Assembly: GCF_024713975.1 (NCBI RefSeq)
Contig: NC_091105.1
Coordinates: 20,096,439-20,160,438, forward strand
Source: Paralichthys olivaceus
Lineage: Eukaryota; Chordata; Actinopteri; Pleuronectiformes; Paralichthyidae
Direction: 5' to 3'
Length of the DNA: 64,000 nt
Shown here: positions 29,037-43,639 of the stretch, in pieces
Layout: the number at the start of each line of letters is the position of its first letter
How positions within the stretch are numbered: the stretch's first letter is position 1
Program-made: the position numbers and the translations under genes
Notes under the pieces: model-generated
Seen by the model: only the letters and a program-made list of their open reading frames with translations
The model's database searches: none
Told to the model about the DNA's origin: nothing

Positions 29037-30229
29037 GATGGAGATGATGTGGCTTGTAAACAACCCCTGTGATGAGCTTCCTTCACTTTTCTTAGTTGTT
29101 CTGTTTTTGAAAGCTGAAGTAAACCCAGATCCGAAGATGCTGTTGTCTGAAATGCATGAGTCCAGATCCATTGTAACTCTCTCTAATTGTGCACAATGAT
29201 CACTTCAAACAATACACCAAAATGATTAAAATATAATTTCCAACATTTTCTGGCTCATAATTCAACATTCAGCTTCCTTTACAGTCCTATGTAAACTTTG
29301 TTGTCTTTTTTATAACGTGGGTACAGCAGTTGTATGACTATGTAGTTTTCTAAAAGTTGGGTTTTGAACAATAGAATGTTTAAATAATTTGCCTGAATGA
29401 ATAGATTGCACCCACATGTTATTTAAACAGTGAGGAAGCAGAGAGGTTGTGAAAGTGCTGACAAAGCAATCCCAATAAAAGATTGCCTGCAGATGGTCAG
29501 TGATTAAATGAGAAGAGCATCTGCTCTGTGTGTCAGTCCAACATGACTGACAGCTCCACACAAACACACGAATGGAGGTTAGGAGATCACTGACAAAGGC
29601 TCCTAGCTGAGCTTTTAATAAAAGGTTGGTCTGCTGCACTTTCACAAAACGCCACTTGAGGGAAGCTCTCTCTTCAGAAATAACCTGCCGGTCAATGAGC
29701 CCTGCAGAGAAAAATATTCATTTTTTAAAAATGTAAATAAATAACTGTAAATAAATATCACAGATCATACAACACGCCATTTGTGCCCATGCTAATTGTT
29801 TTATGTATCTGAAAATATTCCAAAATCACCCTCCACAGTTACTAAAAGTAAACTTAGGGATGTATTTGATGTTTTTCGGCTTGTTGTTTGTACTCTGCCT
29901 TTCAATTTCCTTATAGGTTTATAAATCTTTTTATCACATTTTCACTCATTAACTCATTTTCTTGTTGTTTGTTGACCTTGCACATGAGAAACAGATAAGA
30001 TGTTGCTGTCACTTTGTGGACCATGACCACAATACAATTGTATGATGTCTCATACAACCTGATGTACTTTTTGACATAGATTATGTGATTGTTCATATTG
30101 ACTCAAGCAAAATCAGCCAGAATGTCCTGTTTGAATCATTCAGTGATTCAGTAAGCAATAAGCACAGGAAACCTAATCAAATTATCCTTCATTCAGGTAC
30201 ATGAGGTAAATATTGTGCTTTGTCACTGC

Positions 30230-30665
30230 ACTAAAGTAAATTATTAGTGTATTAGATTTATTTTCAGATACTTCTCACTTTTACCCCAACATATATCAGT
30301 AAATATCTGTACTTTCTACTCCATTAAAAGTGTTTATTAATGAGATCTACATGTCTGAGCCAATCACAGTGGGCAGGTAACATTAGATCCCGCCTCCTAC
30401 AGTAGCATCACAGACGAGGAAAAAACCTGGATTGGATTTAGAAGCAGCAGATTCAGCCATGATGATGATGAAGCAGACTGTTGCAGGAGGGAATAGAATT
30501 TACTCTGAAAGAAATGTTGCTTTTAATACTTTCACTATATTTTAATATAGCAAGTAGCTACTTTCACTCAAGTGGAAAAAATAATGTGGTACTTTTACTT
30601 TAGAGTTAATTTTTATTTATTCATACTTTTACTTAGGGAAAATGGTTGAATACTTCCTCCACCAT
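30230..30665 (+). repeat. Teleost interspersed repeat ending ATACTTCCTCCACCA
   Basis: Modules TGTACTTTCTACTCCATTAAA, AGTGGGCAGGTAACATTAG, TGGTACTTTTACTTTAGAG and TTGAATACTTCCTCCACCAT occur in the order known from abundant fish repeats. Confidence 0.55.
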
Positions 30666-31461
30666 AGCAGCACTAACAGGACAAAAAATGTATCTACATG
30701 TAATCTGCATGCACCATTGTCAACATATATTTATGTGCACATACCATTGAGTGGCAAAAACATCCTTTTTAGGTCTGACACATGGATTTTAATGTTCATA
30801 TTCGTTAATTCTAATAATCTGAATTATTTTTAACCCTTCTGCATAGGATTACAAAATAAAAGGATTCATTAATTCCCAAGTTTACCAAATAAGAAAAGCA
30901 GCTACAATGCCTGCTATGTGCAACAGCAAAAAGTGAATAGCTAGGAGTCAGTACAAGAGTGAAGGGAGACACACTGTGCGGAGTGATGCACTGGTTACAT
31001 ATGTCTTTTGCTTCCCCTGGTGGTGAACTCAGGATTAAGACTTCCAGTCTTCTGGCACTGCTCCTTTGTCCTTCAGTCTTCTTATTGTTTTTATTATCAA
31101 CCACAGGCAATTGAGCATTTAATTAAAAAGTAAATGAGACAAAATTATGTTTCCTGTTCAGTCATCTCTTCAAAATGGTCTGCCATATAAAATATCTCAT
31201 TAAAAACTCAGATTTTAGACCATACCATCTGTTACCCTTTCTATATGTTGTCACCATACTCACTGAACATAACATTGAAATGCATAATAACTATAATTAT
31301 AATTAAAATACTAGATTTTAAAGATGAACACAATTTTTCATTCAAATCCGATTAACTGAGCACATAATAACTATGACAACTGGTATTTGACTGACTTCAA
31401 CTGTGATCTTTATTCCCCTGACTGTGTTGTGACACCTGATCAAGCAGCATAGGCAGCCAGC

Positions 31462-31465
31462 ACAC

Positions 31466-31502
<37 letters not shown>
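31462..31502. repeat. (CA)n microsatellite
   Basis: About 40 bp of CACA with one CG interruption. Confidence 0.9.
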
Positions 31503-31505
<3 letters not shown>

Positions 31506-32739
31506 ACATACGCAGCAGGACAGAATTCTCCCTCGTCTTTTCGTTGACACAACAGAAGTATGGAGCAACGTGTTGATTCAGCTGCAAAGCTACACCTCAC
31601 TTCACTCCATGACGGTTTTTGTCCTATTCTTCTTAGTTCACATTCCCCAACAGCTGAATATAAAGTTATATTATTATTGGGATGATGCAGAGTGAGAGAC
31701 TACATTTAATGTTTGCACTACAGAAGATCATTTAGAAAAAGGATATGTGAAGTATTTGGGAGTCACAAATAATGTTTTGCTTTTGTCTTGCTCCTCTTTT
31801 CTTAGCTCTGGCTGAGGGGGGAAAATGACCAATCTGGTATCACTGTCTAAATACACAACACACTCAGTCATGTGAGGACCAACTTACTGGGAAGGCTCTA
31901 CATTCTTGTGTTTCCAAATATGACTCCAAGGAGGGAAAAAAATACAAGTTACTGTCTATTACCTAGAGGATCAATTATTGACCTTATAGACTCAAACCTT
32001 TAGTTCTGCTGTTCATGGACAAATACCATAAATACCATCATAGCAGAGACACAGGTGTTGCTATATGTGTGAGTGAATGTGTGTCCGTTTATGCGTCTGC
32101 ACTGATAACCTACATTGTGCAGTGTGTTTTCTCAAGATGACCTTTAAAGGGTATATATACAAGACTTTAAACATTAACTACTGTCTATGTACAGGTACAT
32201 TTAAGTAACAGTGTCCTGAGCAGAGGATTACGTCACACTCTCTTGTGATAGTCCCTTCCTGTGAAACTGTTGCACTGCCCACGTTTAGAGAACATGATGC
32301 CTCCGCTCCGATCGACAGCGATGTAAACATGACATCTGCATGGACACCGAGTGCAACACACCGTGACGTCGCACATGAGATGTCACTTTGAGGGCCTGGG
32401 TATTGCATTTTGGCCAGCGCCATTTTGCTTTTTTGAAACCCAGAAAAAAACATATTTGAGGGAGTTGGGGTTGAGCCAGACTCAGAACTCGAGGACAGTG
32501 CACACCCACCTACAAACGCGACCCACACTCGTGCCCCAATACATACCATGCCTAATCGTCTATTTCCCTCTAAATGAGACCATGATTTAAAATACGATTA
32601 ATGTTCTGTATTGAAGAAGACTTAAAACTAGACATTTGGACCATCGGGAAGATATTGATTGAAGTTATAAGTGAGAAGTAGGGTCCTTTTCTCATATACT
32701 TCTAAAAATGACTTCAATAGAAACTAGAGACTATAGATT

Positions 32740-32975
32740 TTTGCAAACAGTGGAGTCGCCCTCTGCTGTTAATTGGAGAGAATAAAGGTTTCAAGCACTT
32801 CTGTGATGGCTTCACTTTCTGCATCTGGAGTCACAGTAAAGTCTAAGTCTAGCAGCAACCCAGTAGCTTTGATGAGAGACCAAATGGGAGGGGGTGGTAT
32901 GTAACCTATTAGTGGATTTTTTTTAATTGTGGCTTGTAACCTTGCCAGCTTTTCCAGGATTACCAACCCTAGCTG
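32740..32975 (-). repeat. Interspersed repeat containing AGGATTACCAACCCTA
   Basis: Reads on the minus strand from GTTGGTAATCCTGG through GGTTACAAGCC. A partial relative (GTGGGGTTGGTAATTCTG) is at about 5008-5030. Recognised as a fish repeat pattern; family name not certain. Confidence 0.5.
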
Positions 32976-34559
32976 GACTGTCTGGTACTGTAATGTAAAG
33001 TTATTCTAAGTAAACTGTAAACTAACTATGTGAACTGAGTAATGGGGATGAGGTGATAAATATATACAATCCGTAAGATGATACGTCTAGTGAAAGAGGC
33101 GGATCCTCTCTGTATATCCTCTATCCCCTCTTATTCTACCAGTGTCCTGTCATTGTCATGGAACAAAGTGACCTTCATTCAACCTCACAAACAATGTTCC
33201 AGGAATCTGCTGCTTCAGGCAGACAGACAACAGCAAACACACAGGTACACTCAGTGTGGCCTCTCGATCTTTCCACATTGTGTCGAACAGATTTCTCTTC
33301 TGCAGAATTACAAAGTGGATTTGAAACATTGTGACCATATTCATGCATCCAGGTTTTGATGGAAAATACAAAACTATAAGAAAAGTGTCATAATTGTACG
33401 TTGTGTGCAAATTATTGACATCAAATCCTCTGACAAAAATATATTATTATTAAAAGGTATTTTTTGAAATAACATGAGAGAAAATGACCAGTTGCCTTTT
33501 TATCAGGTGTCAAATTAAAGTATTATCACTTAGATATACACAACCCCACACACCTCGACACACCGCACACTGTGTCTATGTGTCTGGGTCGTCTATATAT
33601 CTCCTATGTCCTCACAGTATTATCATTCCTCAAGAGGCCAATGCATGCCATGGCTTTGTCAGTGTGTGAAGAAAAGTTATTAATAGTCGCAGATTACCAC
33701 AGTGACAAATGCACTCACATATTTTTGCACACACACGCACGAGGGCAACACCAACAAATCATCACGAACGTTATAGGAGGAATAGAGCTGAGCTTTTATG
33801 TAATCAAATGTATTTTCACACGCTCAGCTTTGGGGTTATTCAATTATTTAACCTGATGTAAGCATATTAAACACCTCACGATTTAAAAACAGCTTCTTTC
33901 AAGCAAGGTCAGGAGATACTGAGTATAGAACAATTATCTCTGTCCCTACTTCCCAGGAGTAGTAAAAGGAAAATGCCTGACAACCATCAGACCAGCACAG
34001 TGCAAACTACTCCACAGAGAGGAGCATCAGGGGAATACCTGGGATACCTGACAGAAGATAAATAAAGTCAGCAGAGGCCATGCAAGGGAGAAGAAAAACA
34101 AGACAGAAAGGAAATGCACCCTCTTTGTCTCATCTCACACAGAATTCGTCTGAAAGGAAGAAAATGTGTTTTTCTGTAGTGTTATCCTCTCATTTTTTTT
34201 CCTCGTCTTAATATCCCTTGTGGCCTCTCTGACAGAACCACAGAGAGAATCATCAGAGCATGTTATTTGAACTGTAATGACTATATGACTGGTATCACAA
34301 GCAGAACTAGCATAGAAATATTTATATGAAAAGTTGCATCTTGTGTAAAATCTAACGTGCATTGAATGACCAGAGCCAAATCGTGTCTTTGACACCGCTC
34401 TCCACATGCACACACGCTGATGTTTATGGAATAATAGCTCCACTAGTTTCTTGTACACACACACCAACGCATGTCCCCTGCAACCATCTCACATTCACAC
34501 TGGATACATGCACACACTCGCACACACACAAAGGTTTATACCCCAAACAAAGAGGTGGA

Positions 34560-34661
34560 GCAGGCGCTACTTATTCAGGTGAAAAAGAAAAGATATACTT
34601 TTAACCAGCCAGTCCTGTGGAACATTCACACACTCCTCAGCTCCTGCGTCCATCAGCTCAG
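34560..34661 (+). other. Candidate 5' UTR exon of FXYD gene A
   Basis: The sequence CCATCAGCTCAG is followed by a strong GTAAGG donor at 34662. A TTTATA motif lies about 130 bp upstream. It is in the right place and orientation for a non-coding first exon of the FXYD gene starting at 36236, but nothing confirms the link. Confidence 0.3.
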
Positions 34662-36235
34662 GTAAGGACAGGTGCATGTATGGTGGAGTGCAAGGCACGG
34701 GTGGATCAGAATTTGGGGCCAAGGTCACCTTAAGTGTAAAAATGAGAATGTCTTATCTTACAGTGAGAGGACAGTGTATTGGTCAGAAGGACAAATGAGA
34801 GGTTAGGGTCATTTTTCTTTATTTCTTTAAATATAGATTTTCATAATATGCCTGTTGTGATAAATTACGATTGAAGTTTCACACATAACATTTAATTAGT
34901 TAATGTTTTCCTCTGTGTGTTCAGGCCATGATGGGCCTCGGTTTGTAATTCATGGCATTCTTTATAGATGCAACGGGTCACATAATTATGCTTGCACTGA
35001 TTAATGTTTAGTCTTGCATTTTGCAATATTTATTATCCTACTTTTTTGAGTTGAGCATTCAATGAACATTGGATGTGCTCTGAGATGTACTCGTTTTGAC
35101 TCTGGTCAATAATATCCTGTCAATTGGCCAGAAAATTATTTTCACATTTAAATCACCTTTAACCAAAATAGAGAATCCATTCTGTTCAATCCTGTTTGTT
35201 TCTGTTTCATCATCTGGGGAGCGAGAGACATTTTGAGATTTGGAATATGAAAGACAAAGGCCTGACCTTGACTAATGTCATGCTAATTGGGAGCTAGAAC
35301 CATGTGACAAAGGTCATGATGGAAGTAAAACAGAAGACATGATCACACGTTTCTGTATCATCTTTGTTTTTAGGTGATGTCCACATCAAGAAGAATCCAG
35401 TGTACAGTGTAAACTGACAAGATATAAATACAGTGTTTGCTCTTCCACTTGTTTTATCTATTGCTTAGCTTCACTGTTTTTGCATGTTTTAATAACAGGT
35501 ATGAGTGTTTAATTGAAAAAAACTGTCAATTGAAAAACTAGTTTGAAGAAAAACTCATTTACAAAAAGTTATGAATGTAAACTCCATTGAGATTCAAGGT
35601 CGTCCAAGGTCAGTCAGAGGTGACAGTACCTCACAGAATCCTGTGTAATCATATGACATTCTTTATGTTTGAAGTTATAGTTCTTTTTTAGGCATGCAAT
35701 TAGTCCTATTACTATACAATAGCTCTTTAAAAATGTATATTATAAAACTGTAAAACTGTCAGTAACTATACTGGAACCATATGTTAAATAATATACTATA
35801 AGAAGTCAGTCTAAAAAATACATTTCTCTTGAAAAGTTAAAACTGATAGGAAGAAAAACGTTAAGACGCTTCAGATACTGTGAAGCACATGACAGTGTTT
35901 GGCCAGATACAGTGAGGTTTTTTTGTGGTTTGAGTGGAGGTTGAACGAAAGTTGTCTGCAGACCTGCTGTGTTTCCCCCCCGAGACAAAAAATGATCCAA
36001 TGTTTACTCTCCAAACACCCAGAATGCATCCCTGCCGACGAAACACTGACCTTTCACACCACAAGGACGCCCTTCCTGGGGAGAGAGAGAAGCTTGTGCT
36101 GTGTTGCTCGCATGCATGTGATGGGGGGGGAAAGATCATGCTTTGCTTTTCCATTGTTCCTGTTATTCTCTCTCACAGTCTCCTTCTCTTTCTGTCTTCA
36201 CTTCTTTCTCTGTCTGACTCATAGTTGTGTTGAAG

Positions 36236-37708
36236 ATGGGTCAACTCGATCTTGTGGCTGTAATGGCAGGTAAATAAAATATAAAAGACCTTTGACATGT
36301 TTTACAGTCTCAAGGTCGTGGATCATTGTGATTTCTCTGGGAGACAATGCTCACTTGTCAGTTGCAGGAACATTTTAAAAACACTAAAAGTCATACTCTT
36401 AAAAATGCAGCAGCTGGAAATTGTTTGGAAGTTGAAGAATGTGACTGTGAAATTTTGACTCACATTTTTAACACATTACTGTAAAGCATGAACTTTAAAG
36501 GGCATCAAAGCAGCTCATACACGCCTACTGAACTCTTTTTTTACAAACATAAAAAATTACAAAACTCTGCCTCTGACATTAAAGATTTTTTTTTTAATCC
36601 TTTTTGGAAAAAGACGAGCTTCTAAAGTTTCACCTGAAAGTGCTGACTGTGAGGCGACTGATTCAAGGCCTTGACTGTACACAAACAACTCCCACCCACT
36701 CAAACAAATTAACATTTTATTTGTCTGGCTCTCTTGCAGTGCTTTTCACCCTTTTCGTGGAAACTGAAGCAAGTAAGGCCAAAACTCTGCTCTGCCCTTA
36801 TCTTGTTAGTTGTGAAACTGGTTTATGAAGACGTTTGAACTTCTTTTGTCTCCACAAAAAAACTGCTACACCGGTGAAGGTCAGATTTATGAGACAGATG
36901 CTTTAAAAAAGACAAGATGTAACCCAGTAACAAGGACCAATGTGTTGTTCGGCCACAATTTATATCAACGCTAGCTCTTTTTAATACATGCTGTCAATAA
37001 TATTTCTTTTTCTTATTTTTTCCTACTTCTTCTTGTGTTTGCAGGTCCATTTGTTTACAGTAAGTATCAAAACCTTTATCTCCCAGTTCTTATGATCTAC
37101 AATATAATCTCCTGTCTCACTCATTTGTAGAAGTGCAGAATTTATATAGATTACTAATGTTAAGATACAGTGTTTTAGTAGTTTTAGTTTTGTGTTCTAG
37201 TTTTTATTTGTCATCTTCGTGAAGCTGTTTTGAAAGATTCTATAGTATCTTTGTATACAAATGAAATTATTTTTATAATCATATATTAACCAGGACCCTT
37301 TTAATCTCTAACATTTATTTTCCAACAGACTATGATAGGCTACGAATTGGAGGCTTAGTCATTGCCTTTTTGTTGGTGATGGGAGGACTCAGCGTTTTAC
37401 TCTGTAAGTGCTGAACACAGGTTAATTAATCATCTATAATCTGTGAAACAAGTAGTAAAAGAGATAAAGTGTGTTGAAGTGTAACCCCAGTAACACATCC
37501 TGATTTGTCTCCACAGATAACAGATGCTCCAGAAAGGAAAAGTAAGTCATTATTTCCTTTTTAACCTCACTGCTAATTCTGTGTGTGCCTGAAATTCCCA
37601 ATGTGGCTCGATCCCCACTTCAACGTCTCACAAACTACCATGCAAATCCTGCCCCTCTCTTTTGTCTCACCTTGTAGAAAAGCAGAGGATGACAACAGTG
37701 AAATCTGA
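36236..37708 (+). CDS. FXYD-domain ion transport regulator A (complete, 70 aa)
   Basis: Single-span modulator of the Na,K-ATPase. Exons: 36236-36269, 36740-36772, 37045-37059, 37329-37403, 37517-37541, 37678-37708; 213 nt. Signal peptide across exons 1-2 (VAVMAVLFTLFVETEA), then a very short ectodomain, PFVYNYDRLRIGGL, one TM (VIAFLLVMGGLSVLL) and a basic-acidic tail (YNRCSRKEKKAEDDNSEI). Exon layout with a 15-nt motif exon and a 75-nt TM exon is typical of the family. The signature F-x-Y-D reads FVYN because the motif exon ends in phase 1 and the joined codon is AAC. The conserved Gly pair of the TM is kept. The usual Ser after the TM is absent. Paralogue assignment (FXYD2-, 5- or fish-specific type) cannot be made by eye. 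Confidence 0.87.
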
Positions 37709-39299
37709 TACCCACACCTGACAAACCGGTTTCACCCTGGGAGAACAAAGTGGACAGACAGGGGTGGAGAGATCTGGTGTGTGTGTGTGTGTGTGTGTGT
37801 AATGAGGGGGGTGGTTTGGTGGAAACACACAAGCTCAGATGATTCTTGTACAGACCTGTTAAAGGAAAAACCGTTCATCTATAATTGAAAAATACAAACC
37901 GAGGTGCTGCTGATTTTGACAAGGGTGGGAACGCAGCCTCATAGATTGATGTGATGATGTCATAAGTGAAAAGATTAATGAAGCCCCCCCCCATGATTTC
38001 TTCATTTCTATCTGTACTGATGTGTAAATCATATATATTCACAAAGACCTTTATTCCTAGAAACAAACCTGCATGTCTCATGTGTGCTGCTTAGTTGAGT
38101 CACATAATGCTGCATATATCTTCTGAAATTGTGGGAAATAAAAACATAACCTTATGTTTAGTCATTGTTCACTGCATGTTTGCTGCATGATAAACTATAG
38201 AGTTATATTATCCAACATTTCCTCATTGAAAGAAAAAGAAAACAAAAACTTTAATTTAATTACAATATAATAAATGTCGCATTAAATCACAACTGTGGTA
38301 TTTCGGTGTTCTTTTTTCGGCTTTGTCAGGGCTGGATCCAGGGGTGGGGCCAAGGGGGTACTGGGCCCCGCTGAAATCCCTTGATAAGTCCCTTTCCTGT
38401 CAGGAGTCTTACAATACGTACAACAAATATGATCGCTTGTTATTGTCTTATTATTCAAAGCTTTTTTGAAGTACACAATAGCTGTGTCTCAAATCAGGGG
38501 CTGCATCCCTCAGAGGACAGCAAATGCTGAAATAAAACGAGAAGTCCTGGTCTTCAGACGATTTCAATAATGGGTATCACCAGCTCGTCCGCTCCTGATT
38601 ACTGTTACCTAGTGGCAGAGCTGATGTTTGCGACGACAAGAACGTTTTTTGTTTGTTTTTTTTAACATGTGTCCCGTTAGCTATTTTGGTTGAGTTAAAG
38701 TGTTTTACTCAAGCATGGGTCGTCTCGTCAAAACAGTTTGTCACTGAAGCGTAATGAATCCTGGGATAGGTTGGGCCAGGACAGATCCACACGTTGGAGC
38801 CTTTGTGTCTCGGGGATGGAAGGACATGCTTGCTGCATTTGTCAGGCATGCCCCGCTGTGACCCAATCGTCAAGCTCCATAACTTTGCTCAAAGCCCTAA
38901 CAGCGAACAAGGAACGACTTATGTGCACCTTTCTGAACCAGGAATCGTGCATGGATGTCGAATATATAATTTGCGTCTCTGTGTAACACTGTGGGCCTGG
39001 GTTTGGAAAATTCCAAGATCTGCCACTGAGCTCTGTTAGCAGCAGATAAACTGGTTTGAACCTCTGTCCTTTCTGACTTTTGTTTTCCTTGGAGCAGCAC
39101 TGATCTCCTAAAGTTTCCCCATCACAGTATGTGCTGTGCATTACAGTGTCACAGGCCTATAATGAAACGACCCCTCTCCATCTGTTGAGTGCACATCACC
39201 ATCAGAGTGGAGCTCGAGCAGCTCAGCTCTGCAAACTTCCTCGTCTTCGTTCTCCACAAGCAAACATTAATGGTTCCCTCCCTCTTCCTCTCAGTGCTG

Positions 39300-39555
39300 A
39301 CTCTAGATCAGCCTCCACGCCCCTCTCCTCTGCAGCTGCCGGGCTCACAGCTCAACACGCCGACCCCGGATCAGGATCCACCCTCCTAAACTCCCCCTCT
39401 TTTGTCTCTGACACAGAGAACAGACCAACCTGTTGCGTGTGTCAGGAGGACAGACAGGGTGTTGGCGCACACTGAAGCTCTCTGCTCCGTCCCTCGCATC
39501 CGTCTCACTGGAGAAATTTCCTCGTTTGATTTGCAGCTCGAACCTCAAGTAAAAG
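39300..39555 (+). other. Candidate promoter and 5' UTR exon of FXYD gene B
   Basis: Locally GC-rich, CpG-containing sequence ends AAGTAAAAG at a GTGAGT donor (39556). The next suitable acceptor is TCTCTACAG at about 47651-47659, directly before the FXYD B start codon at 47682. This would give an 8.1-kb first intron. Confidence 0.45.
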
Positions 39556-40227
39556 GTGAGTGTTGGCCGATGGAACCAGCTCGTTTTTCACAGCTCGCTC
39601 CCACTGTTTCAATGGAAGACATTTCCTAACTTTTCAATACACTGGTGCGCATCTTTTCTCCCTTTTTTTTTTTTAGCCAGCTGACGCACACTTTAGCAGC
39701 GCTAGCCTGTTATCTAACAGCAGCTAGTGCTGTCTGAACGGACAACTGTTGATAAATCAATGTGCTTCAAACGCACAGGGTCACAAAGTGACTTTAACAC
39801 GGAATGATTAAATGTAAAAGTGAGAAAAGTTTTTAGAGTCGTTCAGAAGCTGAAGGGCAGCGCATGTTTTAATGTGAGGTAGTCACGACCCGTCTCCTCA
39901 AGCCGACCTGTGCCAGCACCGGGGCACGGCACGCGCCCTGGGACCAACGTCCCGGGATAATAGAGTCCCGCTGCACGCGCTTTAATGACGCACTGTTTGT
40001 GTTAAAATAAAGAGAAACATCTGCTTCCGGTTTCACTGTGTTTGTGCCTTTGATCGTTTTTAAACTCACCAGAGGAGAGAAATTAAAAAAACACGTGTTG
40101 GTGCTGAACATTAAGATCTGGCAATGTATAGGAATATTAGAGTGAGTGGAGGTGAAACTATCATGGGTCGAATTTTACTATTGAATACCAATGAGGAGCT
40201 GTTGTGGAAATGTTTTAACAAATTGTC

Positions 40228-40231
<4 letters not shown>

Positions 40232-40284
<53 letters not shown>
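40232..40284. repeat. (GT)n microsatellite
   Basis: About 52 bp of uninterrupted GT in the presumed first intron of FXYD B. Confidence 0.95.
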
Positions 40285-40288
<4 letters not shown>

Positions 40289-42377
40289 AGGCCAGCTGAT
40301 AAGGGCAGTGGTCATATCAGTTTGCTACTATGTGGCACAAGGACAGATTGGGACAAGGACAGATACAGGAGCTATGTGTTATAGAACTGTTAAGTCTAGA
40401 GGACAGCATCGTATTGGTGTCAGATACCATTTTTTCCTTAACCTATACCGACTCCAATACCTGGACATACCGATTGCTAATTTTATAACACTGCATTTAA
40501 ACATATATAACATATTTTAACAGCTGTATGCTACTCACCCTTTGAAAAACATAATAACTGTGTGTTTTAATATAACTCTTACATACAGAGATTTTTTTTT
40601 TTAATAAATAGAATAAATCTAGCATTAAACAACATCGATCTTAACAAGGTTGTTGGTTATGTTTCTTGCTTTGCGTCGTCTGAATGTAGTTTCCAAAGTT
40701 TGCTGGTTCTTGTTATTCAATTGCAATGAGATTTCTGGTGTTGTATTTTGCAACACTAGTGCTATGATTGGAAGTATTTGCTACGCATCACATTGTTCTA
40801 GCGTAAAATGTTGCCAAATTGCTGTCAACACTACTGGAAACCCCTCCTTCTTCACGGCTCTGAAAACAGTACTCACCAGTGGCAGTACAGTGCAGCAGTG
40901 CTTAGCAGTTTTATCTGGGTGAAACTAATGATGTAAAGTTTCAGTACTAGTAGAGGTATCAGAACATCTCTAGTATTGGTTACTGGTTGTATTAACTCAT
41001 TGTTTTCAGTTTGCTAATGGTCGCATTAAAAACAAGTTGAATTGCAAAGGTATAATACAATTGTCTTCACATTTAAAGAGTTGTGTCTGTGAGAAATTAT
41101 ACTTGTTACATGATTGAAACATTTATTTGGTGATCAAGCAATCTGTCAGTATATATTTGGGCCAAGAGACTGTTAGAAGACAGGGATACACGTTGAAATT
41201 TCTCTTCCTCTCTTGAAAAATACAACTGCATGTGAAAAGAGACAGAGAGATGAGTAAGGTCACAGGGTGACATACAGAGGTGGAGACAGGTTGAGCTGTA
41301 GACATAGTTATATGTCCTTTCTCAAATGAGACAGACTTAGCTCGCTGTCATTGTCTCACATGAGCACCGATCTTAAAAAAGAAAAGGAGAGCAAGCTAGG
41401 TACAGGGAGAGAGAGGTGGGAAACACTTCCTCCTCACCTTTCCTCACATCACTTTGGTGCCTCACAAACACAAATTTAGAAACCTCAACAAGGAGACATT
41501 GATTTTATCGCGAGGGATGTGACTGTGACCTTCAGTTCATTCCCTATGTAACCACAAGCTTTACGGCTCCAGCTGAGCAGAGCCGCAGATGATCTTTTCT
41601 GATTTGAAAAGTTTATTTTAGCAATATTACAATAGTTTGATACCAAAAAATTTAACATGCCCCAGGCAGAGTTTTATCAAAATGTGATAAAATGTTTCTC
41701 AGAGTCATTGTCAGTTAGTTAATAGATATGTGGAGGTAAAGATGAGATGAATGATGGAAATATGCTCCATCGTTTCATCCACTGATCAGGACTGCAGAGT
41801 GAGGAGCATGAGGTCTGTTGCTAGCAGCTCTGCTAGCCTGGTTACCATGCGTGACTCATTGCTCTTGTATGCTCCACTCCTCTTTCCCAACCGCACTCTC
41901 CCTCGTCTTCCTACCTTCCTCTCTCATTCACTTAGCCTTCTAATCGCCCTCCACGTTCACTCTCACTCTTCCTCACTCGTTTTTTTCCGACTTGATAACC
42001 TGTTTGTTCTTCCCTTTCTATATCTCCATCCATTTTCCCCTTTTCTTCAGCAGTGCACCGCTTCCACTGATTCCCCAGCCCCTGTCTGTTACTTCTTTCC
42101 TATCTTTCCCGTTTATTTGTACTTTTACATGTTGATGCACTTAAGTTGCATCTGTTGAATTTCGTCTTTGGTCTGAGCTGTTAGCACCCACCTCCACAGT
42201 TGCTCAGCAACAGAAAATACATCTTCTCTTTTTAATAGTTCCAGAATTTGAGGTCATGTGCTTCATCAGTCACATTTCTGGCCTTTCAACCACTGAGAAA
42301 CACTTTGTACTGGAGTCGTAGGAAGGACAAATTCACAAGAAACTTCAAGTGTGTCTCAGCCAAGATATAAAGTAGCA

Positions 42378-42416
<39 letters not shown>

Positions 42417-42450
42417 CGTGCGTGCGCGCGCGTGTGCGTGCGTGCGTGTT
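42378..42450. repeat. (TG)n with alternating CGTG/CGCG tract
   Basis: TG repeats pass into GCGTGCGTGCGCGCGCG, an alternating purine-pyrimidine tract of the kind that can adopt Z-DNA. Confidence 0.9.
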
Positions 42451-43639
42451 TGTCGTAAAGGATGTGGAATCCAGTGCTGCTAATTTAGGAATAAATAATG
42501 CCACTGAGAACAGGCAGCTGTCTTTGTAGTGCAGTACAGGAACGTGCGCAGACACACACACACACACACACAAACACCCACACACTGGGGTCCAGCTCTC
42601 AAAGGGCTAGGTGTGGTGAATGTTGAAGGACAAAAAGGGAGAAAAAGGGACTCAGTCACACTGTGCACACCACTCCACGTCCGTATGTATGTTGTCACCT
42701 AACTTAGTCACAAGAAGGAAGTAGTCAACACGTCTCATATTCAAAGCCTACTGGTGGCCTTCCTCTTTATGTCTGTGTCCCTCAGTGTGTGTAGATATCT
42801 ATGCTCCAACAATGAGTTTTGCTCTGCTAGCTGCAGGTCCTAGGCCCCATCCACGCTAATAAGTTTTAGTTTTAAAATGCATCACTGTTTCTGGGTTATG
42901 TTTGGTGATCACACTTTTTGAGCACTTAAAACTGAGAAGCAGGGAAAAGACAGTCAGAAACTGAGAGGATATGAAAACAGTGACGCAGTCCCCTGCATTC
43001 AGTCACTCACTGTGTCTTATTAGACACAATTTCATGACCAGTGGTGAAACCCAATCATTACTAACCATGCTCTTACTTTTCACCATTGATGTTTCTCATT
43101 CGTAGTATTTTCCGCCACTAAGCAACCAGCTGCAGAGTCAGCTGACAGTCTGCTTCCTGTTTACACTGGCAGGCACATGCCTTGTGTATGTCAATGGTCA
43201 TGTGTTATATATTTCAGTCCTGCTACAGAGCTTTAACGCTTGTTTGGTCGGATTGTTGTAGTTTTAAAACACCATTTTAAACTATAATGCATTAGGTTTA
43301 GGTCTATAAACAGGGTTGTTTGTGGGTGGGTGGGTTGGTTGGTCTATTTGTTCATTTAGTCGTCATATCTCCAACAACTTTTCTCTAGATTGTTATAAAC
43401 TGACTAACAGGTCAACAGAGGACCACACCCTAATGTATTCAGTAACTATTCCTTTGGTGGCAAAAACAGAAAAAAGCAGTCACTTGTTCATTGGTAATAA
43501 AAATATATTATTGCCAGCAGCCATGAAATTTACAGAGCACATTCATTGTGCCCAGATCATTTAGTCTTTCGATTGTCATGCAGACAGTTTCAGTCACAGC
43601 ATAAAAAAATATATAATTCAGAAAATCAACAACAGTATT

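Larger units (their letters stand above)
29037..36235. other. 7-kb region without coding exons
   Basis: Contains the 3' UTR of the single-Ig gene, an AATAAA at about 29474, a dispersed repeat at 30230-30665, a (CA)n at 31462-31502, another repeat at 32740-32975, and a possible 5' UTR exon for the following FXYD gene ending 34661. Long frames on either strand show no domain, splice or composition support. Confidence 0.5.
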